Shown: positions 56,580 through 64,000 of the stretch, piece after piece
Layout: each line of letters begins with the position of its first letter
Numbering within the stretch: position 1 is the first letter of the stretch
Origin: Oscillatoria sp. FACHB-1406
GTDB lineage: Bacteria > Cyanobacteriota > Cyanobacteriia > Cyanobacteriales > Spirulinaceae
Direction: 5' to 3'
NCBI RefSeq assembly: GCF_014698145.1
Contig: NZ_JACJSM010000022.1
Location: 34,202-98,201, forward strand
Length of the DNA stretch: 64,000 bases
Program-made: the position numbers and the translations under genes
Notes under the pieces: model-generated
The model's database searches: none
The model's input: the letters and a program-made list of their open reading frames with translations, nothing else
Told to the model about the DNA's origin: nothing

Positions 56580-57050
56580 TTAAGCCGGAACCAAGGCATC
56601 AACGCGCTGCAAGACTCGCATATCTTCCTCATCTAATTCAACGGGCATCCCGCTACGAATCAGTTCTGCAAAATCTTCATTGGGAACCATAATGCACAAA
56701 CAATACAATCGTCCCGAACCCGTATTCCGTATTTCGTGAATGCCCGTTGGACGCACTAATAAACTGCTCCCAGGATGCAAGCTAAGCGTTTTTCCGTCGC
56801 AACTAGCGAGTCCTTCTCCTTTGAGGACAAAAAACATTTCTACGGCGATATTATGGCGATTAGGTGGTGTTTTTCCGCCCGGATCGAAGATTTCTACGCA
56901 AACGGTAAGGGACGCATCGGCGACATCAGGATCGAAGACAATCGCGAGGCGATTAGTGTCGTGGGGGCTAATCCGATAAGCTTGATAGTCGTTCGGAGAT
57001 TTGACGACGGGAATCGTACAGCGATCGGGATTTGCTTGTAGAGAATTCAT
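56580..57050 (-). CDS. Cupin-domain protein
   Basis: 156 residues with a single cupin barrel: FDPGGKTPPNRHNIAVEMFFVLKGEG (metal-binding His/Glu) and SSLLVRPTGIHEIRNTGSGRLYCLCI (second His). The motif 1 layout G-x5-H-x-H-x3,4-E is approximated (RHNIAVEMFF). The reaction cannot be inferred. No partner is evident. Confidence 0.8.
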   Translation of the reverse strand: MNSLQANPDRCTIPVVKSPNDYQAYRISPHDTNRLAIVFDPDVADASLTVCVEIFDPGGKTPPNRHNIAVEMFFVLKGEGLASCDGKTLSLHPGSSLLVRPTGIHEIRNTGSGRLYCLCIMVPNEDFAELIRSGMPVELDEEDMRVLQRVDALVPA

Positions 57051-57178
57051 CGGGCGAAGTGGGGGTAAAGGTTGCAGCAGTTCTTCTGTTTCTATTAAGA
57101 CCGAGCGACCCCAAAAAAACCAGAACCTTTATAAAAACTTCGCAAAGTTGCGAGATTTGTAATAGTTAGCAATAATCC

Positions 57179-59440
57179 CTACCTGTGACTAATTGTTACA
57201 GGAATTTGAATAATAAATTCCGTTCCCCATTCAGGAAAAGAGTGACATTCAAGCTGCCCTTGATGTTGCTCGACGACAATTTGATAGCTGGATGCCAGTC
57301 CTAAACCCGTTCCTTGCCCAACCGGTTTAGTCGTAAAAAACGGATCGAAAATATGAGATAAAATTTCTGCGGGAATGCCGGGACCGTTATCGTGGATGCG
57401 GACGATCGCAACATCTGTACGCGCGTGTAGGAAACTGCTTCGGGGGATAGGAGCAATTTCGGTAGCAATGGTAATTGTCGGCTGGTCTGCAACTTTTTCT
57501 AAAGCATCGATCGCGTTAACCAAGATATTCATAAATACTTGGTTTAGCAAGCTAGCATAGCATTCTACTGCCGGAAGGTTGCCATAGTTTCTGATAATTG
57601 TTATCTTTTTTTTAAGCCGTTTGAGGTGGCTTCCGAGCAGCAATAAAATATTATCTAGACTATCGTGAAGGTCGATAGATTTGCTTTTAGCTTCATCGAG
57701 ACGAACGAAGTTCCGCATCGAGCCAACGATATCGACAATACGTTCGGTGCCGCTCCTCATAGACTGGATAATTTTAGGTAAGTCTTCAGCCACAAAATCG
57801 CAGTCCATTTCTTGGACTTGGGTTTTAATCTCAGGGGGAGGATCGGGATAATGTTGGCGGTACAGTTGCAAGAGTTCGAGTAAATCTCGAGCGTATTCGG
57901 AGATGAAGGCGAGGTTACAGTCGATGAAAGAGATGGGATTGTTGATTTCGTGAGCGACTCCAGCTACTAAGCGCCCCAAGCTAGACATTTTTTCGGTTTG
58001 GATGAGTTGGGCTTGGGTGTGTTGCAGTTCGCGCAGGGCTGTTTTGAGTTCGGCTTCAGATTCGCGCAGGGCTTGTTCGGTACGAGAGCGCTCTTTGAGT
58101 TCGCTTTCGAGTTGCTCGAAAAGGGCGGCTTGGCGAATTGCGATCGCGAGTTGCACGTTCAAGCGTTGCAGCAGCGTAATTTCCGCCTTAGTCCATTGAT
58201 GCGGTTCGTCGCAGTGATGGACGATCAGCAGCCCCCAAAGTTTGGCTTTTTGAAAAATGGGAACGGTTAAGCTCGCCCGAACCTGAAATCGTTTGAGGCG
58301 CTCGATCGCTTCGTTGCTTAAGTCGGAGTTGTAAAGGTCGCTGACAGCCCGCAGGCTGCCTTTTTGATAGAGGGGAACGTAGTTGGCATGAAGGTTATTT
58401 TTGCGAGCGCCGCTTTCGAGGATGGATCTCCAACCTTTACCGACGGATTCAACAATAATTTTTCCCTGCCAATCTTGAGTTTTTACACTGTGTGTGGTAT
58501 GCAAAAATCGATAAACGACGACGCGATCGGCACAGAGTGCCTGACGGACTTCTCGCACGGCGGTGTTGAGGACGCGATCGAGGTCGATGGACTGGCGGAT
58601 GCGGTTGGCAATTTGACCGGTGAGTCGTTCGCGTTTGATGTGCGCTCGCAGTTTTTCTTCGGCGCGTTTGCGATCGCGAATATCTCGCGCAAAAATACAG
58701 TAATAGTCTTGACCGTTGCAGTGCAAAATTGTGTTGCTAATTTCGACGGCAATGCTCGTGCCTCGCGGTGATTTTAACTCGATTTCGCGCGGGGAGGTTT
58801 TAAGCTGCTCCGATTGCCAATCTCCGGCGGGAAACAGATCTGAGGCTTTGAGGGCTAGCAGTTCTTCGCTGGAACAATCGAGCAAGCGACAAGCGGCTTC
58901 ATTAATATAAGCCAGTCCTCCTTCAGCGCGGATGTAGAACGCAGCATCGGCAGCGCGATCGATGGAAAATTGGATCAGGTGTTGGGCTTGTTCGACTTGC
59001 TTGCGTTCGGTAATGTCGGTTTGAACGGCGATATAGTAAATCAGTTCTCCCCGTTGGTCGCATACGGGCGAGAGGGCGAGTTCGTTCCAGAAAGGCTGAC
59101 CGTCTTTGCGATAGTTTTTTAGAACCAGTTGTACCGAACCGCCGGTTTGCAATGCGGCTCGAATTTGGGAAACCGCTTCGGGATCGGTATCGGGTCCCTG
59201 TAAAAATCGGCAACTCTTGCCCAAGACCTCTTCTTGGCGATAGCCGGTAATGCGTTCAAAAGCAGGATTGCAGTAGATGATGGGAAAATTGGACTGACGC
59301 GCGTCCGCGATCGCGATTCCGCAGGGCAATGCAGCTAAGGCGCGCTCGTGCAGCCCGAGGGTGGCGAAGTCGAGGGAGTGTTGCTTGAGGTCGGACACAA
59401 CGGCCAAAGTTGAGGAGAGGATCGATCTCGATTTTTGCAT
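57179..59440 (-). CDS. LOV-PAS-GAF sensor histidine kinase
   Basis: 753 residues, no membrane segment. PAS1 (about 35-150) is LOV-like: GKSCRFLQGPDTD with Cys77 at the flavin-adduct position and KNYRKDGQPFWNEL. PAS2 spans about 155-260. GAF (about 283-445) resembles bilin-type GAFs (RFQVRASLTVPI, LWGLLIVHHCDEPHQW), but at the usual Cys-His site reads LSNEAIE, so it cannot bind bilin there. HisKA has His497 in LVAGVAHEINNP, and HATPase ends with IHDNGPGIPAEI, GTGLGLASSYQIV. No response regulator is adjacent. Confidence 0.9.
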   Translation of the reverse strand: MQKSRSILSSTLAVVSDLKQHSLDFATLGLHERALAALPCGIAIADARQSNFPIIYCNPAFERITGYRQEEVLGKSCRFLQGPDTDPEAVSQIRAALQTGGSVQLVLKNYRKDGQPFWNELALSPVCDQRGELIYYIAVQTDITERKQVEQAQHLIQFSIDRAADAAFYIRAEGGLAYINEAACRLLDCSSEELLALKASDLFPAGDWQSEQLKTSPREIELKSPRGTSIAVEISNTILHCNGQDYYCIFARDIRDRKRAEEKLRAHIKRERLTGQIANRIRQSIDLDRVLNTAVREVRQALCADRVVVYRFLHTTHSVKTQDWQGKIIVESVGKGWRSILESGARKNNLHANYVPLYQKGSLRAVSDLYNSDLSNEAIERLKRFQVRASLTVPIFQKAKLWGLLIVHHCDEPHQWTKAEITLLQRLNVQLAIAIRQAALFEQLESELKERSRTEQALRESEAELKTALRELQHTQAQLIQTEKMSSLGRLVAGVAHEINNPISFIDCNLAFISEYARDLLELLQLYRQHYPDPPPEIKTQVQEMDCDFVAEDLPKIIQSMRSGTERIVDIVGSMRNFVRLDEAKSKSIDLHDSLDNILLLLGSHLKRLKKKITIIRNYGNLPAVECYASLLNQVFMNILVNAIDALEKVADQPTITIATEIAPIPRSSFLHARTDVAIVRIHDNGPGIPAEILSHIFDPFFTTKPVGQGTGLGLASSYQIVVEQHQGQLECHSFPEWGTEFIIQIPVTISHR

Positions 59441-59764
59441 CTCAATCGCTGAAAGTAGACACAGCAGCCTAAAACGAGAGTTAATGCCGATTCAGAACGC
59501 AAGAGGGTTGATGCACCGTTTCCAGGCTCGGTCGAGTTTTCAACCTGAATTCTTAATAATTCTCAGTTTAGTACGTTGCTGGGAGTTTGGCTCGTACCCC
59601 AGCCAAGAAAGATGCTTGCTGATGGCTCGAAGGGTAGAGATTGCGACAGCGTGGTTCGGTTTTACGACTCTAGGAATAGGTCGAAATCGGGCTATTATCG
59701 AGAAGATTACAGGGGTTAAAAATACCTTGTCAAATTTCTGAATTATTTCTTTGGGTCGATATTC
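59441..59764. other. 324-bp region between the divergent kinase genes
   Basis: No gene accepted (the 126-codon plus frame 59361-59741 overlaps the kinase start and has no family). Must contain promoters of both kinase genes. AT-rich stretch at about 59735-59760. Confidence 0.45.
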
Positions 59765-61306
59765 ATGATGTTTGAGTCAGACGGGTTACTGCTTGCACTC
59801 TCGCAAATTATCGAGCAAGAAGAGTCGAGCAGCGGACAGAGCTATGCCTCTTCAGTAGCAGCGAGCGAGATGTTAGGAACGAGCGCGGCTCAACGCAAAG
59901 CGGAAGCTCAGTGGCGTTGCGCGATCGTCGCCTTAGAGCGCCTCCTGATGCCGATCGCTGAAGCCACTCGAGCGGACTCCTGTCAGGGGTTAATTCTCTC
60001 GGCTCCCTCGCCCATTTCCAGCCAACCCGCGATCGCCGAACGCTTTCAGTGTGGCACTTTTACCCGCGAAGCTTTCAGTACGCTTCTAAGGCAGCAGTTT
60101 CAACTCCCAGCGGCAGAACCTCAAACTTTTTCCTCTCCATCTCCAGCCCAGCGAGCGATGGAATATCCGCTGTTCCCCGTCGATCCTTTAGCGAGCGAAC
60201 AATTTTGCTTGGTCTTAACGGCTAAATTTTCCCTGGTTATGGTGTTGGGGGAGAATAGTAATAATCAACCAACTTTTCAGTTTTCATTCAATCCCGAAAC
60301 CGTCGATCGCGCTTGGGCAACTTTGCGATCGCGCCTGTGTCTCACCGTTCCCTACCACCTTCCCGCCCTCGAGGCGATCGTACAGAAATTCGCGCCCCGT
60401 CACCCCGATTATCGCCTCGTTGCCGATTTCGCGCGCCACTTGCTCGAACAATGCCCCGATACGACTCCTTCGGGGACTAAAAAAACCGTCATTCTCGCAG
60501 CTTCCCCGGAAGATGAGAGTCAGACGATTATTCTCGAGAGCGATTCCTTGCCCGAACTGCAACTCTTGCAAGCCCTCACCCACGAAGTTCGCACTCCCCT
60601 CACGACGATTCGGATGCTGGCGCGACTCTTACTCAAACAGCGCTCCAATCTAGCTCCTGAAGCGGTGGAACGCCTTGAAACCATCGATCGCGAATGTAGC
60701 GAACAAATCGATCGCATGGAACTCATTTTCCGCGCGGCTGAGTTGGAAACTACGCCTTGCGATCGTCAAAACCTGCAACTCGTCCCGATCTCTCTCGATC
60801 GAGTCATTCAGCAAAATATTCCCCACTGGCAAAAACAAGCGAAGCGGCGCAGTATCGATCTCGAAATTATTCTGCCCGAAAAATTGCCGACCATTGTTAG
60901 CAACCCCGCCATGCTCGATCAAGTGTTGCGCGGCGTTATGGAAAGCTTTACTCGCAATCTACCTCCCGGCAGTCGAATGCAGGTACAGGTGATGACTGCC
61001 GGACATCAACTTAAACTGCAACTTCTCTCTCGCGATGCGTCTTTGAGTAATTCTCTTAAGTCCCTCGGTCAACTCCTCGTTTTTCAGCCCGAAACGGGTA
61101 GCCTGACTTTAAATTGGGACGTTACTAAAAATCTCTTTAATGCCCTCGGCGGTAAATTGCTGCTGCGACAACGCCCCCAACAAGGAGAAGAACTTACCGT
61201 TTTCTTGCCTTTGGGTAACGCACAATCGGAGTTTTCTGCTGGGATGTTTGGTAAGAAGGGGAAGGCGAAAAAGGAGTCCCGCTCGGAAATCCAAAGCCGC
61301 TTTTAA
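59765..61306 (+). CDS. Sensor histidine kinase-like protein with degenerate ATPase domain
   Basis: 513 residues. An N-terminal unassigned region (1-240), GAF-like in length, precedes a HisKA domain: LLQALTHEVRTPLTTIRMLARLLLKQ with the H-box His. The HATPase-like C-terminus has an altered N-box (LDQVLRGVMESFTRNLPPG) and lacks a recognisable DxGxG G1 box; the end reads NLFNALGGKLLLRQRPQQGEELTVFLPLG. Kinase activity is doubtful. It is convergent with psaK. Confidence 0.8.
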   Translation: MMFESDGLLLALSQIIEQEESSSGQSYASSVAASEMLGTSAAQRKAEAQWRCAIVALERLLMPIAEATRADSCQGLILSAPSPISSQPAIAERFQCGTFTREAFSTLLRQQFQLPAAEPQTFSSPSPAQRAMEYPLFPVDPLASEQFCLVLTAKFSLVMVLGENSNNQPTFQFSFNPETVDRAWATLRSRLCLTVPYHLPALEAIVQKFAPRHPDYRLVADFARHLLEQCPDTTPSGTKKTVILAASPEDESQTIILESDSLPELQLLQALTHEVRTPLTTIRMLARLLLKQRSNLAPEAVERLETIDRECSEQIDRMELIFRAAELETTPCDRQNLQLVPISLDRVIQQNIPHWQKQAKRRSIDLEIILPEKLPTIVSNPAMLDQVLRGVMESFTRNLPPGSRMQVQVMTAGHQLKLQLLSRDASLSNSLKSLGQLLVFQPETGSLTLNWDVTKNLFNALGGKLLLRQRPQQGEELTVFLPLGNAQSEFSAGMFGKKGKAKKESRSEIQSRF

Positions 61307-61315
61307 GAACGCGAA

Positions 61316-61350
61316 GAGGGACAAGCGGCTCGAAAAGCAACTTGTCCCTT
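61316..61350. terminator. Hairpin between the kinase gene and psaK
   Basis: AGGGACAAG (61317-61325) pairs with CTTGTCCCT (61341-61349), followed on the plus strand by TAATTT. It lies between convergent genes and could end both transcripts. Confidence 0.65.
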
Positions 61351-61394
61351 AATTTAGCGCTGTTATAGCGAGTTAATTGAAAGCGAAACTCGGA

Positions 61395-61667
61395 TTAGAG
61401 AACGCCAACATTCGCTAAGCCCAGAATTGCACCAGTACCGAGAATGTGACCGAAGCAAGCACCAGCAACCAAGTTCGGCAGGGCAATTCCACCGACTGAG
61501 GGAGCGCCAGCCGTGCCAGCGTTGTCGCGCTTGGAAGCGGAGTAGTTCGCGATCGCAATTCCTAAAGCGACGCAGACAATCATTACAACGCTAACCAGCG
61601 GATTCCAAGACGGCGTATAGGGAACGTTACCCGCAGTCGCTAATAAAGTTGAGAAAGTCAATTTCAA
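61395..61667 (-). CDS. psaK: Photosystem I reaction centre subunit PsaK
   Basis: 90 residues with two membrane helices (VSVVMIVCVALGIAIANYS and VAGACFGHILGTGAILGLAN). The N-terminal ATAGNVPYTPSWNPLVS and the C-terminal GHILGTGAILGL are typical. PsaK sits at the edge of photosystem I, binds chlorophyll and carotenoids and links to antennae. Single copy in the window; no neighbour in the same orientation. Confidence 0.96.
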   Translation of the reverse strand: MKLTFSTLLATAGNVPYTPSWNPLVSVVMIVCVALGIAIANYSASKRDNAGTAGAPSVGGIALPNLVAGACFGHILGTGAILGLANVGVL

Positions 61668-61865
61668 AACTCCTTATATCCTACATTTTTTCGCCATTAT
61701 ATAACCCCGTGACGAGTCTCTAGGTTAATATTAATTGCCGATTCTGTCGTATTTGGATTTTTGGCCGCACAAACTTTGAGGGTATTAACTGCCGCACTGG
61801 AGTTAGCTTTGACCCTACTTTAATAATTGCCTAACTGAATTTGTTAGATTCAGTTCGATTTAAAA

Positions 61866-61938
61866 TACCCCCAAGGGAATTCGAATCCCTGTCGCCTCCG
61901 TGAAAGGGAGGTGTCCTAGGCCTCTAGACGATGGGGGC
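61866..61938 (-). tRNA. trnE: tRNA-Glu (UUC)
   Basis: 73 nt read on the minus strand. The acceptor begins GCCCCCA, the anticodon stem-loop is CTCCCTTTCACGGAG with anticodon TTC, the T arm is AGGGATTCGAATTCCCT, and the 3' end GGGGGTA has a G1-U72 pair as in chloroplast tRNA-Glu. No CCA is encoded. In cyanobacteria this tRNA also feeds tetrapyrrole synthesis. Confidence 0.96.
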
Positions 61939-62004
61939 TTGTTTTTCACACCTTAATCAGACTAACGAATTATTTTAAGTTTGTCAACACTTTTAAGAAA
62001 AATT

Positions 62005-62580
62005 TTAGGGGCAGCCCGTTCCGCTGGGCGAATCCCCCGAAAAGCGCCACTGGGATAAACGCGCTTTGGCTTTATCATCAAGGCAATCGAATAAAAAACG
62101 CCCTTTTTGAGTTTTCGGGCGCGACTGGCTTTTGCGGCGGGTGCTACTGGCGGCGAGGGTAACAGCGCTGGCGAGATGCTGGGAGGACATCCATTCCGCA
62201 CCGTAACCGATCGCGGTTAGCTGTTGGGCGCGATCGGAGGTTGCGACAATCAGCCGTAAGGAGCGAACTGCTAGCTCCCGGGCTGCTTTAGCACAAGTCC
62301 GCTCGATATAAGTATCGGCGGTTTGGGCAAACTCGGTATAGTAAGCGGAAACATGAGGGCTGTGCGCTTCGCGATAAGCGGCTGTTTTTTGGTAGTGAGC
62401 GTCGAAGACGACTTCGGTTTTGTAGCCTTCAAAGGCGCTGTAATTGACGAGGGCTTCGAGCAGGCGGTAACGAGCCATTTCCAGTCCAGAGCGATCGCGT
62501 TCTTGTTTTAACTCAGGCCAACTGCCGATAATGTTGTAGCCGTCTACGAGCAAGAAAGTATTGGATTCAGAAAGAGACAT
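62005..62580 (-). CDS. NYN-domain (YacP/Rae1-type) endoribonuclease
   Basis: 191 residues. The NYN fold begins FLLVDGYNIIGSWPEL with the catalytic Asp, and continues KTEVVFDAHYQ, YIERTCAKAARELAVRSLRLIVATSDRAQQLTA, the metal-binding acidic sites. Bacterial YacP/Rae1 proteins cut mRNA on ribosomes. The tail is basic. It lies next to tRNA-Glu on the same strand (66 bases). Confidence 0.9.
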   Translation of the reverse strand: MSLSESNTFLLVDGYNIIGSWPELKQERDRSGLEMARYRLLEALVNYSAFEGYKTEVVFDAHYQKTAAYREAHSPHVSAYYTEFAQTADTYIERTCAKAARELAVRSLRLIVATSDRAQQLTAIGYGAEWMSSQHLASAVTLAASSTRRKSQSRPKTQKGRFLFDCLDDKAKARLSQWRFSGDSPSGTGCP

Positions 62581-62646
62581 TTTAGTTGTTAGGCCTGCAT
62601 TAGTGAAGGGTGAAGGTGTATTAATTGAAGTCTCAGAAAAGCCGTG

Positions 62647-63318
62647 CTAGCTTTCGCGGATCGAGCGTTCCTTAAGGCGTTGCGGTTCTCCGGAATCAAC
62701 GACGCGCCCGCCCTCGAGCAATAGCGCCCCATCGCAATAGTTGAGTTCGTCGAGGCGATGCGTCACCCAGAGGGCTGTTAAACCGCGACTTTCAACTAAG
62801 CTTTGGACTTGGACGACGAGATCCAGTTGGGAATCGGGATCCAGGAGGGCGGTCGGTTCGTCGAGAATTAAGACTTGACATTGGCGCGCGATCGCGCCTG
62901 CAATCGCAATGCGCTGCTTTTGACCGCCGCTGAGGGCATAAATCGGTCTTCGTTGGTATTCGAGCAGGTTTACGGCGGCTAGCGCTTCCCGGACGCGATC
63001 GCGGACTTGCGCGATCGACAAGCGTTCTTCGACTAGCCCGAAGGCCACATCTGCCCCCACCGTCGGCATTACCAATTGGCGATCGGGATTTTGAAATACA
63101 AAGCCCACGGGGGCTAAGACCTCGACTTGCCCGCCTTGGGGCTGGAGCAACCCCGCCAGCAACTTCAGTAGCGTCGATTTGCCGCTTCCGTTTGCCCCGA
63201 GTAACATCCAGAATTCCCCTTTGGGAACGCTTAAGGTACAAGCGTCGAGAATCGGTTGCCCTTCGTGCCAGCTAAAGCTCAGATCTCTTACCCAGATAGC
63301 CGATTGGTCGCTCGTCAT
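62647..63318 (-). CDS. ABC transporter ATP-binding protein (ECF/cobalt type)
   Basis: 223 residues with Walker A GANGSGKSTLLKL, Q-loop VFQNPDRQLVMPTV, signature ALSGGQKQRIAIAGA, Walker B LILDEPTALLD and the switch His in WVTHRLDEL. FQNPDRQL is typical of energy-coupling factor (CbiO/EcfA) ATPases. No permease is adjacent; it begins five bases after the end of the small gene at 63324. Confidence 0.88.
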   Translation of the reverse strand: MTSDQSAIWVRDLSFSWHEGQPILDACTLSVPKGEFWMLLGANGSGKSTLLKLLAGLLQPQGGQVEVLAPVGFVFQNPDRQLVMPTVGADVAFGLVEERLSIAQVRDRVREALAAVNLLEYQRRPIYALSGGQKQRIAIAGAIARQCQVLILDEPTALLDPDSQLDLVVQVQSLVESRGLTALWVTHRLDELNYCDGALLLEGGRVVDSGEPQRLKERSIRES

Positions 63319-63323
63319 TGGTT

Positions 63324-63587
63324 CTACTCCACGCCCACAAAGAATCCGGTCGGTCGTCCCGAAGCGGCTGCTCCCGATCGCTGAGAGATAATCACAGCGC
63401 TGATTTGATCGCTAAAAAGCGAGACTTTTTTCTCGGGTTCTTTTTCGCAAGTCAGTTCGATGGCTTGGGGCGTTCCGCCCATCGCCGCTACCACTTTTTG
63501 GTAGAGTGCTTCGGCATCTTCTCGATCTTTGCGCTGCACGGACACGGCGATCGGGCTGTATTTGAGCGTTACGTCAATGGAATACAT
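63324..63587 (-). CDS. Conserved small hypothetical protein
   Basis: 87 residues, soluble, with strand-rich N-terminus (IDVTLKYSPIAVSVQRKDREDAEALYQKVVAAM) and C-terminal stretch SAVIISQRSGAAASGRPTGFFVG. It lies only five bases upstream of the ABC gene in the same direction, so they are probably cotranscribed. Function unknown. I recall no family name. Confidence 0.65.
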   Translation of the reverse strand: MYSIDVTLKYSPIAVSVQRKDREDAEALYQKVVAAMGGTPQAIELTCEKEPEKKVSLFSDQISAVIISQRSGAAASGRPTGFFVGVE

Positions 63588-63712
63588 TCGCTGCTTCGTA
63601 ATTTAGGGATAAACAATAGTACCTCGGAGCTTCGCAGCTTGTTGGCTGCGATCGCAACCCTCCCGAGATGATTTGACTCTTAAGAATTTCTTAAGGTCTG
63701 CTAGGTTGCACC

Positions 63713-63736
63713 AAAAACTGTATCATTTATTATAAT
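63713..63736 (+). promoter_or_regulatory. Possible psbD promoter
   Basis: TTGCAC at about 63706-63711 and TATAAT at 63731-63736, separated by 19 bases, lie 140 bases upstream of the psbD start. The -10 box is perfect; the spacing is slightly long. A 140-base leader follows, ending in TTGGAG as Shine-Dalgarno. Confidence 0.45.
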
Positions 63737-63875
63737 GGCGTAAAGAAAAGTAAACTTTCCTCACAAAAGGCTCCGTCTTCTGATAAATCCGAGAATGGCG
63801 GTCTCCTAATTTAACGTTGAGTAAAGTTTTGCCCTTATCCTGTATAAACCTTAATTTTTTGGAGAACAGCGCACT

Positions 63876-64000
63876 ATGACAATTGCAGTCGGACGCGCGC
63901 CAGAGCGAGGATGGTTTGATGTCCTCGACGACTGGTTAAAGCGCGATCGCTTCGTCTTCGTTGGCTGGTCGGGAATTTTACTGTTCCCCTGCGCCTACCT
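63876..64000 (+). CDS. psbD: Photosystem II D2 protein (partial, 5' end)
   Basis: The last 41 codons of the window begin [20 protein letters not shown] and continue [18 protein letters not shown], the conserved N-terminus of the D2 reaction-centre protein. GGAGAAC precedes the ATG at 63876. The gene is cut by the window edge. In cyanobacteria it is usually followed by psbC. Confidence 0.97.
   Translation, partial: MTIAVGRAPERGWFDVLDDWLKRDRFVFVGWSGILLFPCAY

Noticed and set aside
59361..59741. 126-codon plus-strand frame between the kinases
   Set aside because: Overlaps the LOV kinase start on the opposite strand, no domain or ribosome-binding site.

Overview
The window comes from a cyanobacterium. 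It holds the start of psbD (photosystem II D2), psaK, a light-dependent protochlorophyllide oxidoreductase, a CpcT/CpeT-type bilin lyase homologue, a PEP-CTERM protein, an XisI protein, three Uma2/DUF820 nucleases and the dense GCGATCGC (HIP1) octamers typical of the phylum. The gene set (several two-component and chemotaxis-like proteins, many dispersed repeats) suggests a mid-to-large genome, perhaps filamentous or colonial; this is inference and I do not name a genus.

Layout. 1-1816: a repeat protein running off the left edge. 2135-7800: por, a GDSL-like esterase, a PEP-CTERM protein, an unusual RCK-2TM-RCK channel protein and a small membrane protein. 7903-11991: rbsK, an insertion-sequence relic, hisB, DUF4112, an MFS carrier and a membrane protein. 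12072-15345: a complete divergent TRAP transporter (dctQM / dctP). 15381-21000: an IS relic, a DnaJ-type chaperone, two Uma2 genes, a lone drug-type ABC ATPase and a free-standing PatG C-terminal-like protein. 21065-29733: a P2-type Ca2+ ATPase, an ExbB-ExbD-ExbD energiser operon with two small membrane proteins, DUF4079, DM13, a nucleoside-phosphorylase-like protein and an MlaE permease. 29915-35499: a large PilJ-like chemoreceptor with tandem repeats, a TnpB element with a divergent ribbon-helix-helix gene, a possible structured RNA and tatA. 35686-43749: a Tat-exported FAD/Rieske oxidoreductase, a CpcT-like protein, a transglutaminase, argD, a coiled-coil Uma2 protein and a K+ channel. 43844-56533: a secreted protein, the asd-dapA-rnj cluster, prfC, DUF4952, a methyltransferase, a GDT1 half-protein, an M20 amidohydrolase, an ABC exporter and xisI. 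56580-64000: a cupin, a LOV-PAS-GAF histidine kinase, a second degenerate kinase, psaK, tRNA-Glu, a NYN RNase, an ABC ATPase and psbD.

Most genes are metabolic or housekeeping. Accessory character is concentrated in the intergenic spaces, which carry at least four small inverted-repeat element families, a palindrome centred on GTATAC in three places, short tandem AT-rich repeats abutting start and stop codons, and right-end hairpins of IS200/IS605-type elements, of which only one retains an intact tnpB. The most interesting loci are tnpB with its divergent RHH gene and an inverted repeat between them, the folded non-coding segment before tatA, the free-standing PatG-like gene bracketed by a near-identical 21-bp direct repeat, and the RCK-2TM-RCK protein with a non-canonical pore. 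No CRISPR array, rRNA or prophage was seen.
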